Below are positions 1-9,600 of a stretch of 64,000 nt of DNA, piece after piece; within the stretch, counting starts at the first letter, position 1; every line of letters begins with the position of its first letter. The DNA lies in the NCBI RefSeq assembly GCF_028389875.1, contig NC_084677.1:9218017-9282016 (forward strand), written 5' to 3'. Below the pieces are notes generated by a model that was not told where the DNA came from, made no database searches, and worked only from the letters and a program-made list of their open reading frames with translations. The DNA comes from Rhea pennata. Taxonomy: Eukaryota; Chordata; Aves; Rheiformes; Rheidae. The position numbers were made by a program, and so were the translations under genes.

Positions 1-15
1 GTGTCTTGTTTCCAG

Positions 16-146
16 GGGTTGGCTGAGGCATTTTTAGATCATCTTTGGAAAAAAATACATAATCCAAACAATCCTTCAGTGATCAGGCAGACTGCTGGGA
101 GTTATATTGGCAGCTTCTTGGCAAGAGCTAAATTTATTCCAATTGT
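16..146 (+). CDS. RRN3: RRN3 coding exon a (first in window)
   Basis: The acceptor tttccag ends at base 15 and the donor GTAAGT starts at 147. Encodes GLAEAFLDHLWKKIH through AKFIPIV. It ends with two bases of a Val codon completed by the next exon. It belongs to the conserved helical-repeat core of RRN3. Confidence 0.93.
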
Positions 147-3100
147 GTAAGTTATTCTGATGAATGAGCAGAACTAAACAATTTATAATGTTTGCTGAGG
201 ATTCTGTACAGAGGTACAGTGTTGGTCTCCTGATTGCACAACTTTGCCTGTAATGTATTAATACACTCTTTTTTACTTTCTGCAATACTGTTTCAGAATT
301 CTCTTGAAGTTTCCAGAGCATTTTGGTATTTATAGGATGTAGACTAATGTTTGCTGGGATTCAGGACTTGTTATTTAAGGCTTCACTTAACAAGAAATAT
401 TGAGCAGTGGCAAGTTATGCTGATTTCAGGCAGTCATGGATGCTCAGTATATCTGATATTCAAAACCAGATCTCTTTATGTGAAATGCCTAATGCAGATG
501 GATTGGATTTTGAGACATCTAAGTCATGTGTTCAAGTATTTTGAAACAGATGGATTCAAATACTTCAACACATGAGTGTTCTTTTGTACATGTACCTTCT
601 ATGTTTTTATCTGTTCAAGCTGTAGCCTTAGTGAATTGAATGTTGAACTTAAACAGATACTGGAATTACTCCTTGGACATTGGAGGCATCTGCCTCTATG
701 CTACTCATAGTCCAAGATTTTAATTACTTATTTAATATTTATTTAATACTTAGTTATTTTATTATTTACTCTCAGTCACATAAAACATAAATTCATGGGA
801 TCTTGTGCTTTCACAGTTTGTGATTTTCTAATACATTTATAAAAAAGCTTGTAACAATCTATTTTTTACAATGTGATTTTCTTACTGATATTTTTATAAC
901 ATGAGATCCTTGAACAATTCATATGCTATTCTTGCATATTATTTTCTCTATTATAGTACAGTAAAAGCATGCCTGGATCTTCTGGTTAACTGGATGCACA
1001 AATACATAGATAATCAGGATATGGGGACTAATGCTTACTGTGATGTAGCTCTCCATGGGCCATTTTATTCTACGTGTCAGGCGGTATTCTATACGCTTAT
1101 TTTCCGTCATAAGCAACTTTTGGAAGGAAATTTAAGGAAAGGTGAGTATGTTCTGTTTGAAGGGAGTTAGAGATTTATTTGCAAGCTTTATTCTTGATGT
1201 GTCTTGTCAGTTCAGTCAGGTAACTAATGGCAACTTTATGCTGTTGTATTTTAAATGAAATAAGATGGCTTGTATACATGTTGGTCTACTGAGCTAAGTG
1301 ATTTTTGTCTTTTGCTCTACAAAAAATAGTAAATCCTCAACCTGGAATTTCTAGCCACGCTTATTGAGCATGTTTGAATTCCAGCTGTATAGAAATAGTG
1401 TGGGCTTCAATTAATGAGTCTGTAATAGTTGTGTGCCTCTGTCAGTCCCTGAACACAGGCATGTAAGTGTAGCATCTTCGTTGCTAGGTGGCTGGTAGAA
1501 GGGTCCTTCGTACTGTGACACGTTACCATAAATTAGAATAGGTTTTCTGCTGAGCAAGGTGTGGGCTAGGTCAGTGTTAATTAACTCTCTTATAGAAAGT
1601 ACTTCTGTGGTTTTGTGCAGAGTTTTTAGAAATTAAGTTAAGCTTCTATGATGTGTAATGGGTATTTGTAAATTGTTCTTATTTTGAAGGTCTGTCATAT
1701 CTGCAGAGTTTAAATTTTGAACGTGTTGTTATGTGTCAGCTAAACCCTTTGAAGATTTGTATACCCTCTGTTGTTAACTTGTTTGCTGCCATTACGAGGT
1801 ACCTACTCATTTATTTCATTTTTTACTTGATAAAGATTATATGAGTGTGCATATAATAATAGCACAGTTTTCAAAACCCACTTAATTTTTTTTTATTTCA
1901 TAATTGTTAGTATAGTATCAACTATTAGCCCAAGAGTAGTCTTATGATATTGGTCATATTGTAGACAGGCTATGTTTATTTCTGATTCAGATCCAATGAA
2001 ATATAGCAATATGTTAAAATTGGTCCATAGCTTTATATTGGTGCTAAAGTTGGTGATGTATGATATGCTAATGCTCCTTAAAGTGAAGTTTTCTGAAGTG
2101 CTGAAGAAGAGAATAGGTTTTAAACACACTTGTCTTGTTCTGTGAACCCCTAATAACAGTTGCAAAACAGTAGATAGAAGTGATGTTTCTTAAATATAAC
2201 ACTGTAACATCTGAAATCCTTGCTTTTGTGTGTTCTAGAAATGCTTCTCTCTTAATTTTTGTTACTTTTTTTAAAAGGAAATACCAACTGGTGTTCTGCT
2301 ACACAATTATTGAGAGGAACAATAGACAGTTTATACCAGTTGTTCGGAGTGGCACTGGGGGTGACTTTGTGCAAACGTGCACTAACCCACTTGACAGTTT
2401 CTTCCCCTTTGATCCATACATGCTCAAAAGGTATAGTTTAAAAATAATCAACTTATTTCTGCCTTGTAGAAGACAATTAATAAAAAATTGTAAGAAACTT
2501 TCAGTGTTTCTATAACGCAGTTTCTTCCCCATCTTTTGTACCTTTTGCATAGCATATTTTAGCCAGAGACTGTCAGAGATTTGAATTGAAATTTAACCCC
2601 ATTATGATACATGTGTATGGAAGAAAGAACAAGACTCAATTTTCTATTAAGATGTAATTAATTTTGTTATGTTTGATAATTTTTCTTTGGTCTTGTTTTA
2701 AAGAGTCTTTAAAATATCATAATGTTAATCTAGTACATACATTGTTGGGATTGTAGTGGTGGTTTCTTGTACCTTGAGTATAGTAGTTTATAATTGGACA
2801 CTTCAACTTATTTAAAGTAGCTTGCTTTCTTAATGAATAGTGGTTTATTTGCAGCTTTTCAAATTGTCTAGCTAGCACTTTGGTGCTTGAATTGATTTTC
2901 CTTTAATGTAATACAATAGCCATATTCTGTTATTTTATGTCTTTAAAAAAGAAGTCTCCACAGAACAGAGACCTTCCTTAGAAGTAAAATACTTGATAGA
3001 AGCATATGATGTTATCTTCTATAAATTTGGAAGAAACTATGCATAGTCCAGCTGGTTAAAAGTACACAAGTAAGAATTGGGAGATCTAGATTCCTGACTG

Positions 3101-4302
3101 TATCTGACAAGGAAGAAGTTTTAATTTCTACCTATCGGTCTTTCTGTCAGCAAAATGGAGTTATTTCTTCACATATATGTAGAGGGATTAATTGGAAAAG
3201 TTCATAAAATCCTATAGATGGCTATGAAAATGCCAAGCATGGTATATTGTATTACCAAAACAAAATGTATATAGTAATTACTTCTGCTTTTAACTGAATT
3301 CATTAACTCATACTATGCTTTAATTCTTGTTTCAGATCAAAGAAGACCATTGAACCTTTTTATCAGTTCTGGGAAGAACTGAGTGCTGAAGATCTTGAGA
3401 ATCTGAAAAAACCCATTAAAAGGGTAATATTTTTCGATCAAAATTCAGTTCCACTTTTGCCAAATATCTATCAGCTGCTTGTATTGCAGGATTAATTTTT
3501 TAATGAGTGTGAGCATAGTTAACCTTTGTGGGAAACTGTGGTTGGAATTGGTCAGGAAGCTTGTAAAGATTGTTTTCATTGAGGTGCTGTTAGGGAGACT
3601 GGTGAGTTGAGGTGTCAGTGTTAGGAGTTAATCTCTAAAGTACTATGAGACATCAATTTTGCTATTATACCTGAGAAATCCACTTTGCAATGCCTGTGTT
3701 TCGTAATGAGAGTGTATCTAATTTTTCCATAATTTGAACTAGCCATGACAATTGTAACACAGCTCAAGTTTTGAATTATTTCCTTCTGCTATTTTGGTAT
3801 ACTTTGTTTACTGTCTCATGTAGAGTGCCAATCCTATGTCAGCTTTTTGTTCAAGTCCTTAGAACTTTTTTTTCATTGACTTCTGTGACAACATGTAAAA
3901 GTACTTAATTGTGTAACTTTGTAGATGTCTTTTGTTAACTGAGAAATTTTTAATCTTTATAGTTGTTTGATTAGCAGATTTTATTACTGCAACATTGAAC
4001 AACTTCAGAATTTATTTAAAAAAAAAATCTTTCTGGGTCTCAACATTCATTGTTTCTGTGACATCTTAACTGAGAGCAAAGCAGAAAACTCTTAAGGGAC
4101 TGTAGTTATGTCTCTGCTCTTACTGACTTTTAAATCTGTGCAGGGTACCTCTGAAGATGAAGATGATGACTTTTTGAAAGGAGAAACTCCTAAGAATGAT
4201 GGCATGGTTGGAATTGCTCCAAACTCTTATGAGTCAAATACCCGAAGCCCTGTGAGCCCCATAGGCTCCCCTCTAGACTGTTATGTGCAATATCCACACT
4301 GA
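16..4302 (+). CDS. RRN3: RRN3 (TIF-IA), RNA polymerase I transcription initiation factor, 3' part (six exons)
   Basis: RRN3 bridges RNA polymerase I to the SL1 promoter factor in the nucleolus and couples rRNA synthesis to growth signals. Coding exons are 16-146, 957-1141, 1690-1798, 2278-2430, 3336-3423 and 4144-4302, 825 nt or 274 residues plus a TGA stop, all joined in frame at GT-AG sites. The encoded C-terminal portion is recognised by close similarity to remembered mammalian RRN3: a segment around IRQTAGSYIGSFLARAKF, then CYTIIERNNRQ, NPLDSFFPFDPYMLKR, an acidic patch EDEDDDFLKGE, and an SP-rich tail. This is about 42% of a roughly 651-aa protein; the N-terminal exons lie before the window. 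The last four residues of the mammalian tail appear replaced. Identity is very secure; the codon phase at base 16 is inferred from the alignment. Confidence 0.96.
957..1141 (+). CDS. RRN3: RRN3 coding exon b
   Basis: Acceptor ttatag at 951-956, donor GTGAGT at 1142. Encodes TVKACLDLLVNWMHKYI through RHKQLLEGNLRKG. Frame continues from the previous exon with one leading base. Confidence 0.95.
1690..1798 (+). CDS. RRN3: RRN3 coding exon c
   Basis: Acceptor tttgaag at 1683-1689, donor GTACCT at 1799. Encodes LSYLQSLNFERVVMCQLNP and the segment ICIPSVVNLFAAIT, conserved in vertebrate RRN3. Confidence 0.95.
2278..2430 (+). CDS. RRN3: RRN3 coding exon d
   Basis: Acceptor ttaaaag ends at 2277, donor GTATAG at 2431. 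Encodes KYQLVFCYTIIERNNRQ through FPFDPYMLKR. It is among the most conserved parts of the protein. Confidence 0.95.
3336..3423 (+). CDS. RRN3: RRN3 coding exon e
   Basis: Acceptor tttcag at 3330-3335, donor GTAATA at 3424. Encodes SKKTIEPFYQFWEEL through LKKPIKR and ends in phase 0. Confidence 0.94.
4144..4302 (+). CDS. RRN3: RRN3 terminal coding exon with stop
   Basis: Acceptor gtgcag at 4138-4143; the TGA stop is 4300-4302. Encodes GTSEDEDDDFLKGE followed by the regulatory tail with three Ser-Pro pairs (RSPVSPIGSP) and the end DCYVQYPH. An ATG at 4108 gives an apparent longer ORF, but that ATG is intronic. Confidence 0.95.
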   Translation, partial: GTSEDEDDDFLKGETPKNDGMVGIAPNSYESNTRSPVSPIGSPLDCYVQYPH

Positions 4303-4500
4303 CCTGGAGAAACAGAAGTGAAAGGGTTGAAATTGTGTGCAATTTTCTGCTCTGAGAAGAGACTTGAGCTCAACTTTCTGAACTGGCAAATATTTAAATA
4401 ACTACATTTAAGAAAAATTGCTTCTTGATCAGATTTCTACAGATATGATAAATTCATATGTTGCTAGAAAAGACTAGTGAATAAATAGGGTGGTATTTTA
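4303..4500 (+). promoter_or_regulatory. RRN3: RRN3 3' UTR with poly(A) signal at 4480-4485
   Basis: AATAAA at 4480-4485 is the first canonical signal after the stop, implying a short 3' UTR of about 200 nt. Longer isoforms are possible. The cleavage position is inferred. Confidence 0.55.
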
Positions 4501-5870
4501 CAAATTTCACATTGAAATGGTTTTTATGACTTCAAAGGTTTTTTATAGTTTATTTTCTTGACTTTAAAGCTTCTGTTTACTAATGTTTCTCTACAAAGTT
4601 TTGTATATCGGGGTGAAATTCTGGTTCGTTTTCCTATTGATTTCTGTGGGACCAGGATTCCATTGTTAGTATTTAAAGTGTACTCTGATGGCTGTTTTTT
4701 TGAGTTAGTTGCAAAGTAATGGTATGAGACTGTGATAGGGAAGCCAAGAATTCAGTCTGATGACGATTCTTTTTGCACATATCTCTTAAGCTTTTCCTAT
4801 CTGTAGAATAGTGTTTGGTAAAGCTGTTTGATAGTGGAAAGTGTATTCAGACAGTAAGCATTATCACTGCTTAAATATGTAGCTGACACAAAACTTTTCC
4901 AAACTGTTGATTGCTGGAAGTGTTGAAAATGACAGAGTAGTTGAATGTATGATTTGTAGATAGTTTTCTCTGAGATGCCAAGAAAGCACTCTGAGATGTA
5001 TATTTGTTTTCAGACTTTTAAAGTTCATATGTGAATACTGAAAATAGAGGAAAAAAAATTCCCTTGCAGAAAGGAAGTGATGGTGTCATTGTGGTGTTCA
5101 TGTGTCAGTGAAGAGTTTCTTTGCGTGTTTTATATTCTTTCTCAAATCTAAGAGTAAGCAATCATGAAAAAAAGATAAATGATGGAAAAAATGTTACCTG
5201 TGTACCATTTAGTTGAAAATGTCACACTTTTGAGGTAAAACTCTAATAGCTTTGCAATTCCATTTGTCTGCCCTTCTTTATAGTCTGAATTTGTAAGCTT
5301 TCAAGACCGTGTTTTTATTCAGAGCCAGTACAGACTGATGCAAACAGCACAAATCCTATGTCTTCGAAAACAAATCTCTTTATGATGTGAAGCACCTTTC
5401 TGTGTGTTGTCTAGCTTCTCAAAATTAGCATGTTTTTTCTGACAGACTGTGAAAGTGAGTTTTGGGACATGATGTTGCAAAATTCATCTGTGAATCTGTG
5501 CATTGTGGGATAAATTGGGACTTAGTTTTTAAATTTAGCTCTCTCTTTTGCCATTCTTGAGCTATAGACAATGAATTCAATTTGAAATAATTGCATTTTC
5601 TCCTTGCACAAAAGAGCCCTTCTCGTATCAACAGCAAGGAATGTGTCCTTTGGGAGCTTAATTTTTCTGTTCTGTCACTTTGCCTTTAGCATTGTCATCA
5701 GTCATGTTAAAAAAAAAAAAAGGCTGTACAAACTTTCCAAATTTCTAGGTCTCATTAAAAGAGGAAGAAAAAAAAAAGGAGAAAAAGAAGGTAGATGCAT
5801 AGCAAATGACACAAAGCAGAACATTAAAAAGGGCCAAGCGTTGACCTGTCTTCGCTGGAGTTGCGCAGTT
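4500..5870. other. RRN3-NTAN1 intergenic DNA
   Basis: AT-rich spacer without a supported gene. It holds a probable MITE-like relic near 4608-4670 and short A runs at 5709-5720 and 5769-5778. Composition rises sharply to GC from about 5880, where the NTAN1 CpG island begins. Confidence 0.7.
4608..4670. repeat. Possible old sauropsid MITE-like relic
   Basis: The stretch has two oppositely oriented arms, starting gtgaaattctgg and ending gaccaggattcca, around a centre rich in tgatttctgtggg. This resembles a palindromic repeat common in reptile and bird DNA that carries 'aagtcaatggg' on both arms. The assignment is from memory and the copy is decayed. Confidence 0.35.
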
Positions 5871-6338
5871 CAGTTCAGTGTGCAGAGTTCAGACTCGCTG
5901 ATCCCGCGGCCGGCGAGGGGCTGCCGTGTCTCCTCAGCGTCCCCTCTGGGGCCGCTGCTCCCGCGGGCGTCGCTGCAGCCGGCAGCGGCGGCAGCTGCCC
6001 ACGCTTTGCCCAGGAGAGTTTGAGTCTGTAAATACCGATGGTAGCGAGGGGAAAGCTGATTCAGAGGCAGAAATTCTGCATCTCCGAGTCGGGCCCCGCG
6101 AGAGGCGCACCGCGCTGCGAGGCGGCCCGCTCCGCGCCCGCGCCGCCCCTTTTCCGCGCTCCTCGGGCGCTGAGGGCGGCGGCGGGGGCATCGCTGCTCG
6201 CGGCGGGGCCGCCCCTGCCCTGGGGGCCGCCCCTGCCCTCGGGCCCGCCGGGGCAGCGAGCCGCGGCGGGGGGAGGGGGGGCGCCGGGGGGGGTCGGTTC
6301 CCCAACGGCTGCTGCGGGGGGCCGCGGCGGGAGCCGCC

Positions 6339-6346
6339 TTACGTAA
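6339..6346. promoter_or_regulatory. TTACGTAA palindrome, candidate bZIP site
   Basis: Perfect 8-bp palindrome 207 bp upstream of the NTAN1 ATG. TTACGTAA is the core recognised by PAR-bZIP, NFIL3 and C/EBP-type factors. Function is inferred from motif and position only. Confidence 0.4.
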
Positions 6347-6428
6347 CAGCCCCCCGGCCGCGCTCCGCCGCGCGCCCCGGCCTCCCCCCGCCGCCGTCCC
6401 GTCGGCCCGCGCGCGCGGCGCGGCGCCG

Positions 6429-6477
6429 CCCCGGCCCGGCCCGGCCCGGCCCGGCCCGGCCCTGCCCTGCCCTGCCC
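6429..6477. repeat. CCCGG/CCCTG pentamer tandem repeat
   Basis: About six CCCGG units followed by three CCCTG units, ending about 75 bp before the NTAN1 ATG. On the minus strand this gives regularly spaced GGG runs, a G-quadruplex-compatible pattern on the template strand. Confidence 0.85.
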
Positions 6478-6552
6478 GCCGCCGGCGGCGCCGCCGCGGG
6501 AGGAAGCGCGGAGCGCGCTGCGGCGGCCCCCGGCGCCGCCCGCCCGCCCGCC

Positions 6553-6633
6553 ATGCCGCTGCTCGTTAACGGCGAGCGCGTCGACCTGGCGCGGCCCACG
6601 GCCGACATGGTCCGCGCCCACCCGCACCTGGAG
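6553..6633 (+). CDS. NTAN1: NTAN1 coding exon 1
   Basis: ATG at 6553-6555 in context gccATG, donor GTGAGG at 6634. Encodes MPLLVNGERVDLAR through RAHPHLE, 27 codons, phase 0. A C17 run begins 12 nt into the intron. Confidence 0.95.
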
Positions 6634-9600
6634 GTGAGGAGCCGCCCCCCCCCCCCCCCCCGGGCTCTCCGCGCTGCTCTTGCCGCAGGCGGCCCCAGGC
6701 TGGCTGAACGTGAGCGCCGCGGGCGGCGTCGGCCGGGCCGGGCCGGGCGCGGCGCTGCCCCGCGGGCGCGGCCGGGCGCAGCTGCTGGGGGCGCGGCCGG
6801 CTGGGCTGGGGCGCGTCGGTGCTGCGTTCCCAGCGGCAGGCCGCGGGGCGCCTCTGCGGGCGAGCGGCTGTGCGCAGGGGCGAGGCTCCTGCGGGAACCT
6901 GGGCGAGGCTCTGTGCAGCCACCTTGTCGTCGAGCCCCGCGGTGGAAATCCGCTGCGTGCCGGGCGGTTCAGCGCGGAGCCGAGAAACGGCCGCGTCTCC
7001 ATAACCCCCAGATAAATGCGCAGGACTGGCAGCAGGAGACTGAAGCTTTTGTATTTCAAAAGTTTCAAAGAAGAAGAAGCCTGTTTCTTGTCATGATTTA
7101 ACATCTAGGATCTGGTATTATTGTCCACTGTAGTCTGGAGCACGTCATACAGCCCTTTCTGTACCTCCATATCATCCATAAAGCAGGGTAGGGCTTGTCC
7201 TTTGAGTGTTATTTTTATTCATTTGTTCCCCCCCCCCCCCCCTTTTTGGCTGCAGTGATGGGATTTAAGGTGTCAGGAAAGTGAAAAATTCTCAAAAATT
7301 CAGAACACATTGAAATACAAAATGTGACTTGTTTTTCTCTGACTTGGCTCCCCTTGCTTTTCAGAGGTGATGTTTCTCTCAAGTAATGGACCCTGAGAAT
7401 TCAGCCACTGTAGTCTCTATTATCATTTATCTTTAGGAAAAGGCAAAACTTCTTAGAAGTCAGCCTGCTCAAATTGTGGAACCCCGAGGTCTCCTATATG
7501 TCCAGCAGAGAGAATTTGCCGTGACAAGCCCAAAAGATGGTATGTAGGAAGGTAAAATGATTTTTTATTGTTGTTGTTTTTTGTTTGTTTGTTTTTTCCC
7601 CTACTGAAGCAGTGCGTATGAGAGCAAAGTTCTTACTGTGTTTCTGTCCTTTAAAATAGGTTCTGTTTCCATTCTTGGCTCAGATGATGCAACTACCTGT
7701 CATTTGGTTGTGCTCCGACATACAGGTACCTTAAAGGGTGTTCAGAACAAAACCTGTATATTTGAAGTGATGAATCAAGGATCAATATTGGTTTATGCTG
7801 CATTAACAAAATAAATTGCAGTTATGTTTATGTAAACTTGAATCTCAAAAAGCTGTGTGATATATTAATAAAATGACTTCTTCGGAAGTCTAGTTTATTC
7901 AGCGTCAGAAGCTCCAGCACGTTACAAACTTAATCTCCTCTAGTGGCCGACAGGTAGTGGCAGTTACTAGGTCCAGGCCATCTGCATATATAGGGGCTGA
8001 TATTCAGCTGTTTGGACAGGGTTTGTATGCTTCCTTGAAACAGCTAAAGTCCTACTAGGTTGGGAACTATCCTAGATCTCCAGCACTACCTGCAAGGTTT
8101 GGTAATAACAGAGGTTTGGTTCGTGTGAGGACCCTCACTACATTCCTGAATTTCTGACATTGGAGGTGTTGCCTGATCCTGAGTAGGAGGTTATTTGTAC
8201 CCTCCACATAACTTGATCTGATTCCTGAATTGTACTGATTTTATAATGAGGTGCATAAGGTGGTTACTGCTGCCTTCAGTCAGCCCAGCCCTTCTGCTAG
8301 AGGCTATGTCCTTAGCAGGGGAAGTGCCGGATCTAGATCTCAATTACGGCTCATTGTAAGCTGACGCGTTAAATGAAGGTAGTGTAACAGCCTCCAGTTA
8401 TGTAGTTAAGTAACTGTTTTCTCTTGCCTTCCTCAGGTAGTGGAGCTACCTGCTTGACGCACTGCGACGGATCAGACACAGAAGCTGAAGTGTCTCTCAT
8501 CATGAGTTCAGTAAAATCTTTCTCTAACACCACAGAATATGGAAGGTCAGCTCTGCTCTTTTATTTCTTGTGTGCAGTTTTTCACAACAGTAACTGCAGT
8601 TTGTAAGATGGGGAATTTTGAATATGATCATATGGGTCTCGGTAATTGTGCAGGAAATATCTTTTGATCAAGGATTGTATATGAAATAAAAATTACTTCC
8701 TTGATGATTATTCTGAGAGTATTTTTTAGCAATAGCTTAAAATATGGTTCTACTCTGAGTAGTGTCTCTGTAAAAATGCCATTATGAGGTTTCACATTTA
8801 CTGTCTCTCAGTGACTTCTATTTCAGATGTGTCTTAACTTTCCAAACAGATACTTTTGTATTGTATTTTTCTCCATAGACTGTTGGTTTTGTAAACTCCT
8901 TTTGGGGTCTGAGAATCCATCTGGGATTTTTCTTGTCCTCACATTTGAAAAATCGAGCAAATCTCCCAAAACAGAATCCAGTTAACAAGATTCTTCCTGG
9001 ATGTGCAGGAATCTTTTCATGTCTATTTTGATAAGACCAAAAACTCAATGAAATTGGATGATATGGTCTCTAAAAGCTCATGATTTGGGTTGCCCAGTTT
9101 TGAAATGCTAAACCATGGCCTGGTTGTCAGGTGGTATATGCTCACTCTGGCTTTTTTTCCTTGTTTGAGACCTGTTTCCACCCACCCCCAACTGATGTGG
9201 TCCCGAGTCATTTTTGTAGAAGTTTGGCTAAAAGGATCACAAACAAGACTGTCTTTACGCAGACACTTCTCAGGGAAGAACCTTGTGGTCCAAGATAGTT
9301 ATGAGGAAGCTGCTGGAGCAAACTACTTCACACTTAACTAACCCTTTGCTGGGAAATGAAAAATTATTACTAGATTCAGGTCCAAACCTGAGATGCTGAT
9401 CATTGGAGGTACCACTGGGTTAGACAGAATTGCATGTGTGTAAATGCCTCTTGAAGTTCCTTATTTGTGCTATTTCCTGGATGATTCCTGGAGTGTTCAG
9501 AACAGAATTACTGACCATAATTTGCAATATAATACAAATCAACACGGTGCATGTGACTGTAACAAATGAAGCTTCTTGAATAATTGCTTTGCAATTTTGG

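Larger units (their letters stand above)
147..4143 (+). other. RRN3 introns in the window
   Basis: The introns are 147-956, 1142-1689, 1799-2277, 2431-3335 and 3424-4143. They are AT-rich, and I see no RNA gene or recognisable mobile element in them. Confidence 0.85.
5880..7015. promoter_or_regulatory. NTAN1: CpG island, NTAN1 promoter and 5' end
   Basis: GC- and CpG-dense block that contains the NTAN1 start codon and first donor site. There is no clear TATA box, as is usual for CpG-island promoters. It contains a palindromic TTACGTAA at 6339-6346, a CCCGG/CCCTG pentamer repeat at 6429-6477 and C17 at 6645-6661. Long open frames on both strands here are compositional. Confidence 0.85.

Noticed and set aside
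2180-2515. 111-codon ORF in the RRN3 region
   Set aside because: It is RRN3 exon 2278-2430 read through both splice sites, not a separate gene.
5926-7101. 391-codon plus-strand ORF and 347-codon minus-strand ORF over the NTAN1 island
   Set aside because: Both are Ala/Gly/Pro/Arg-rich translations of CpG-island DNA in frames other than NTAN1; no homology or splice structure.
8700-8735. C/D-box snoRNA-like TGATGAT ... CTGA in an NTAN1 intron
   Set aside because: No terminal stem, wrong spacing and no guide region seen.
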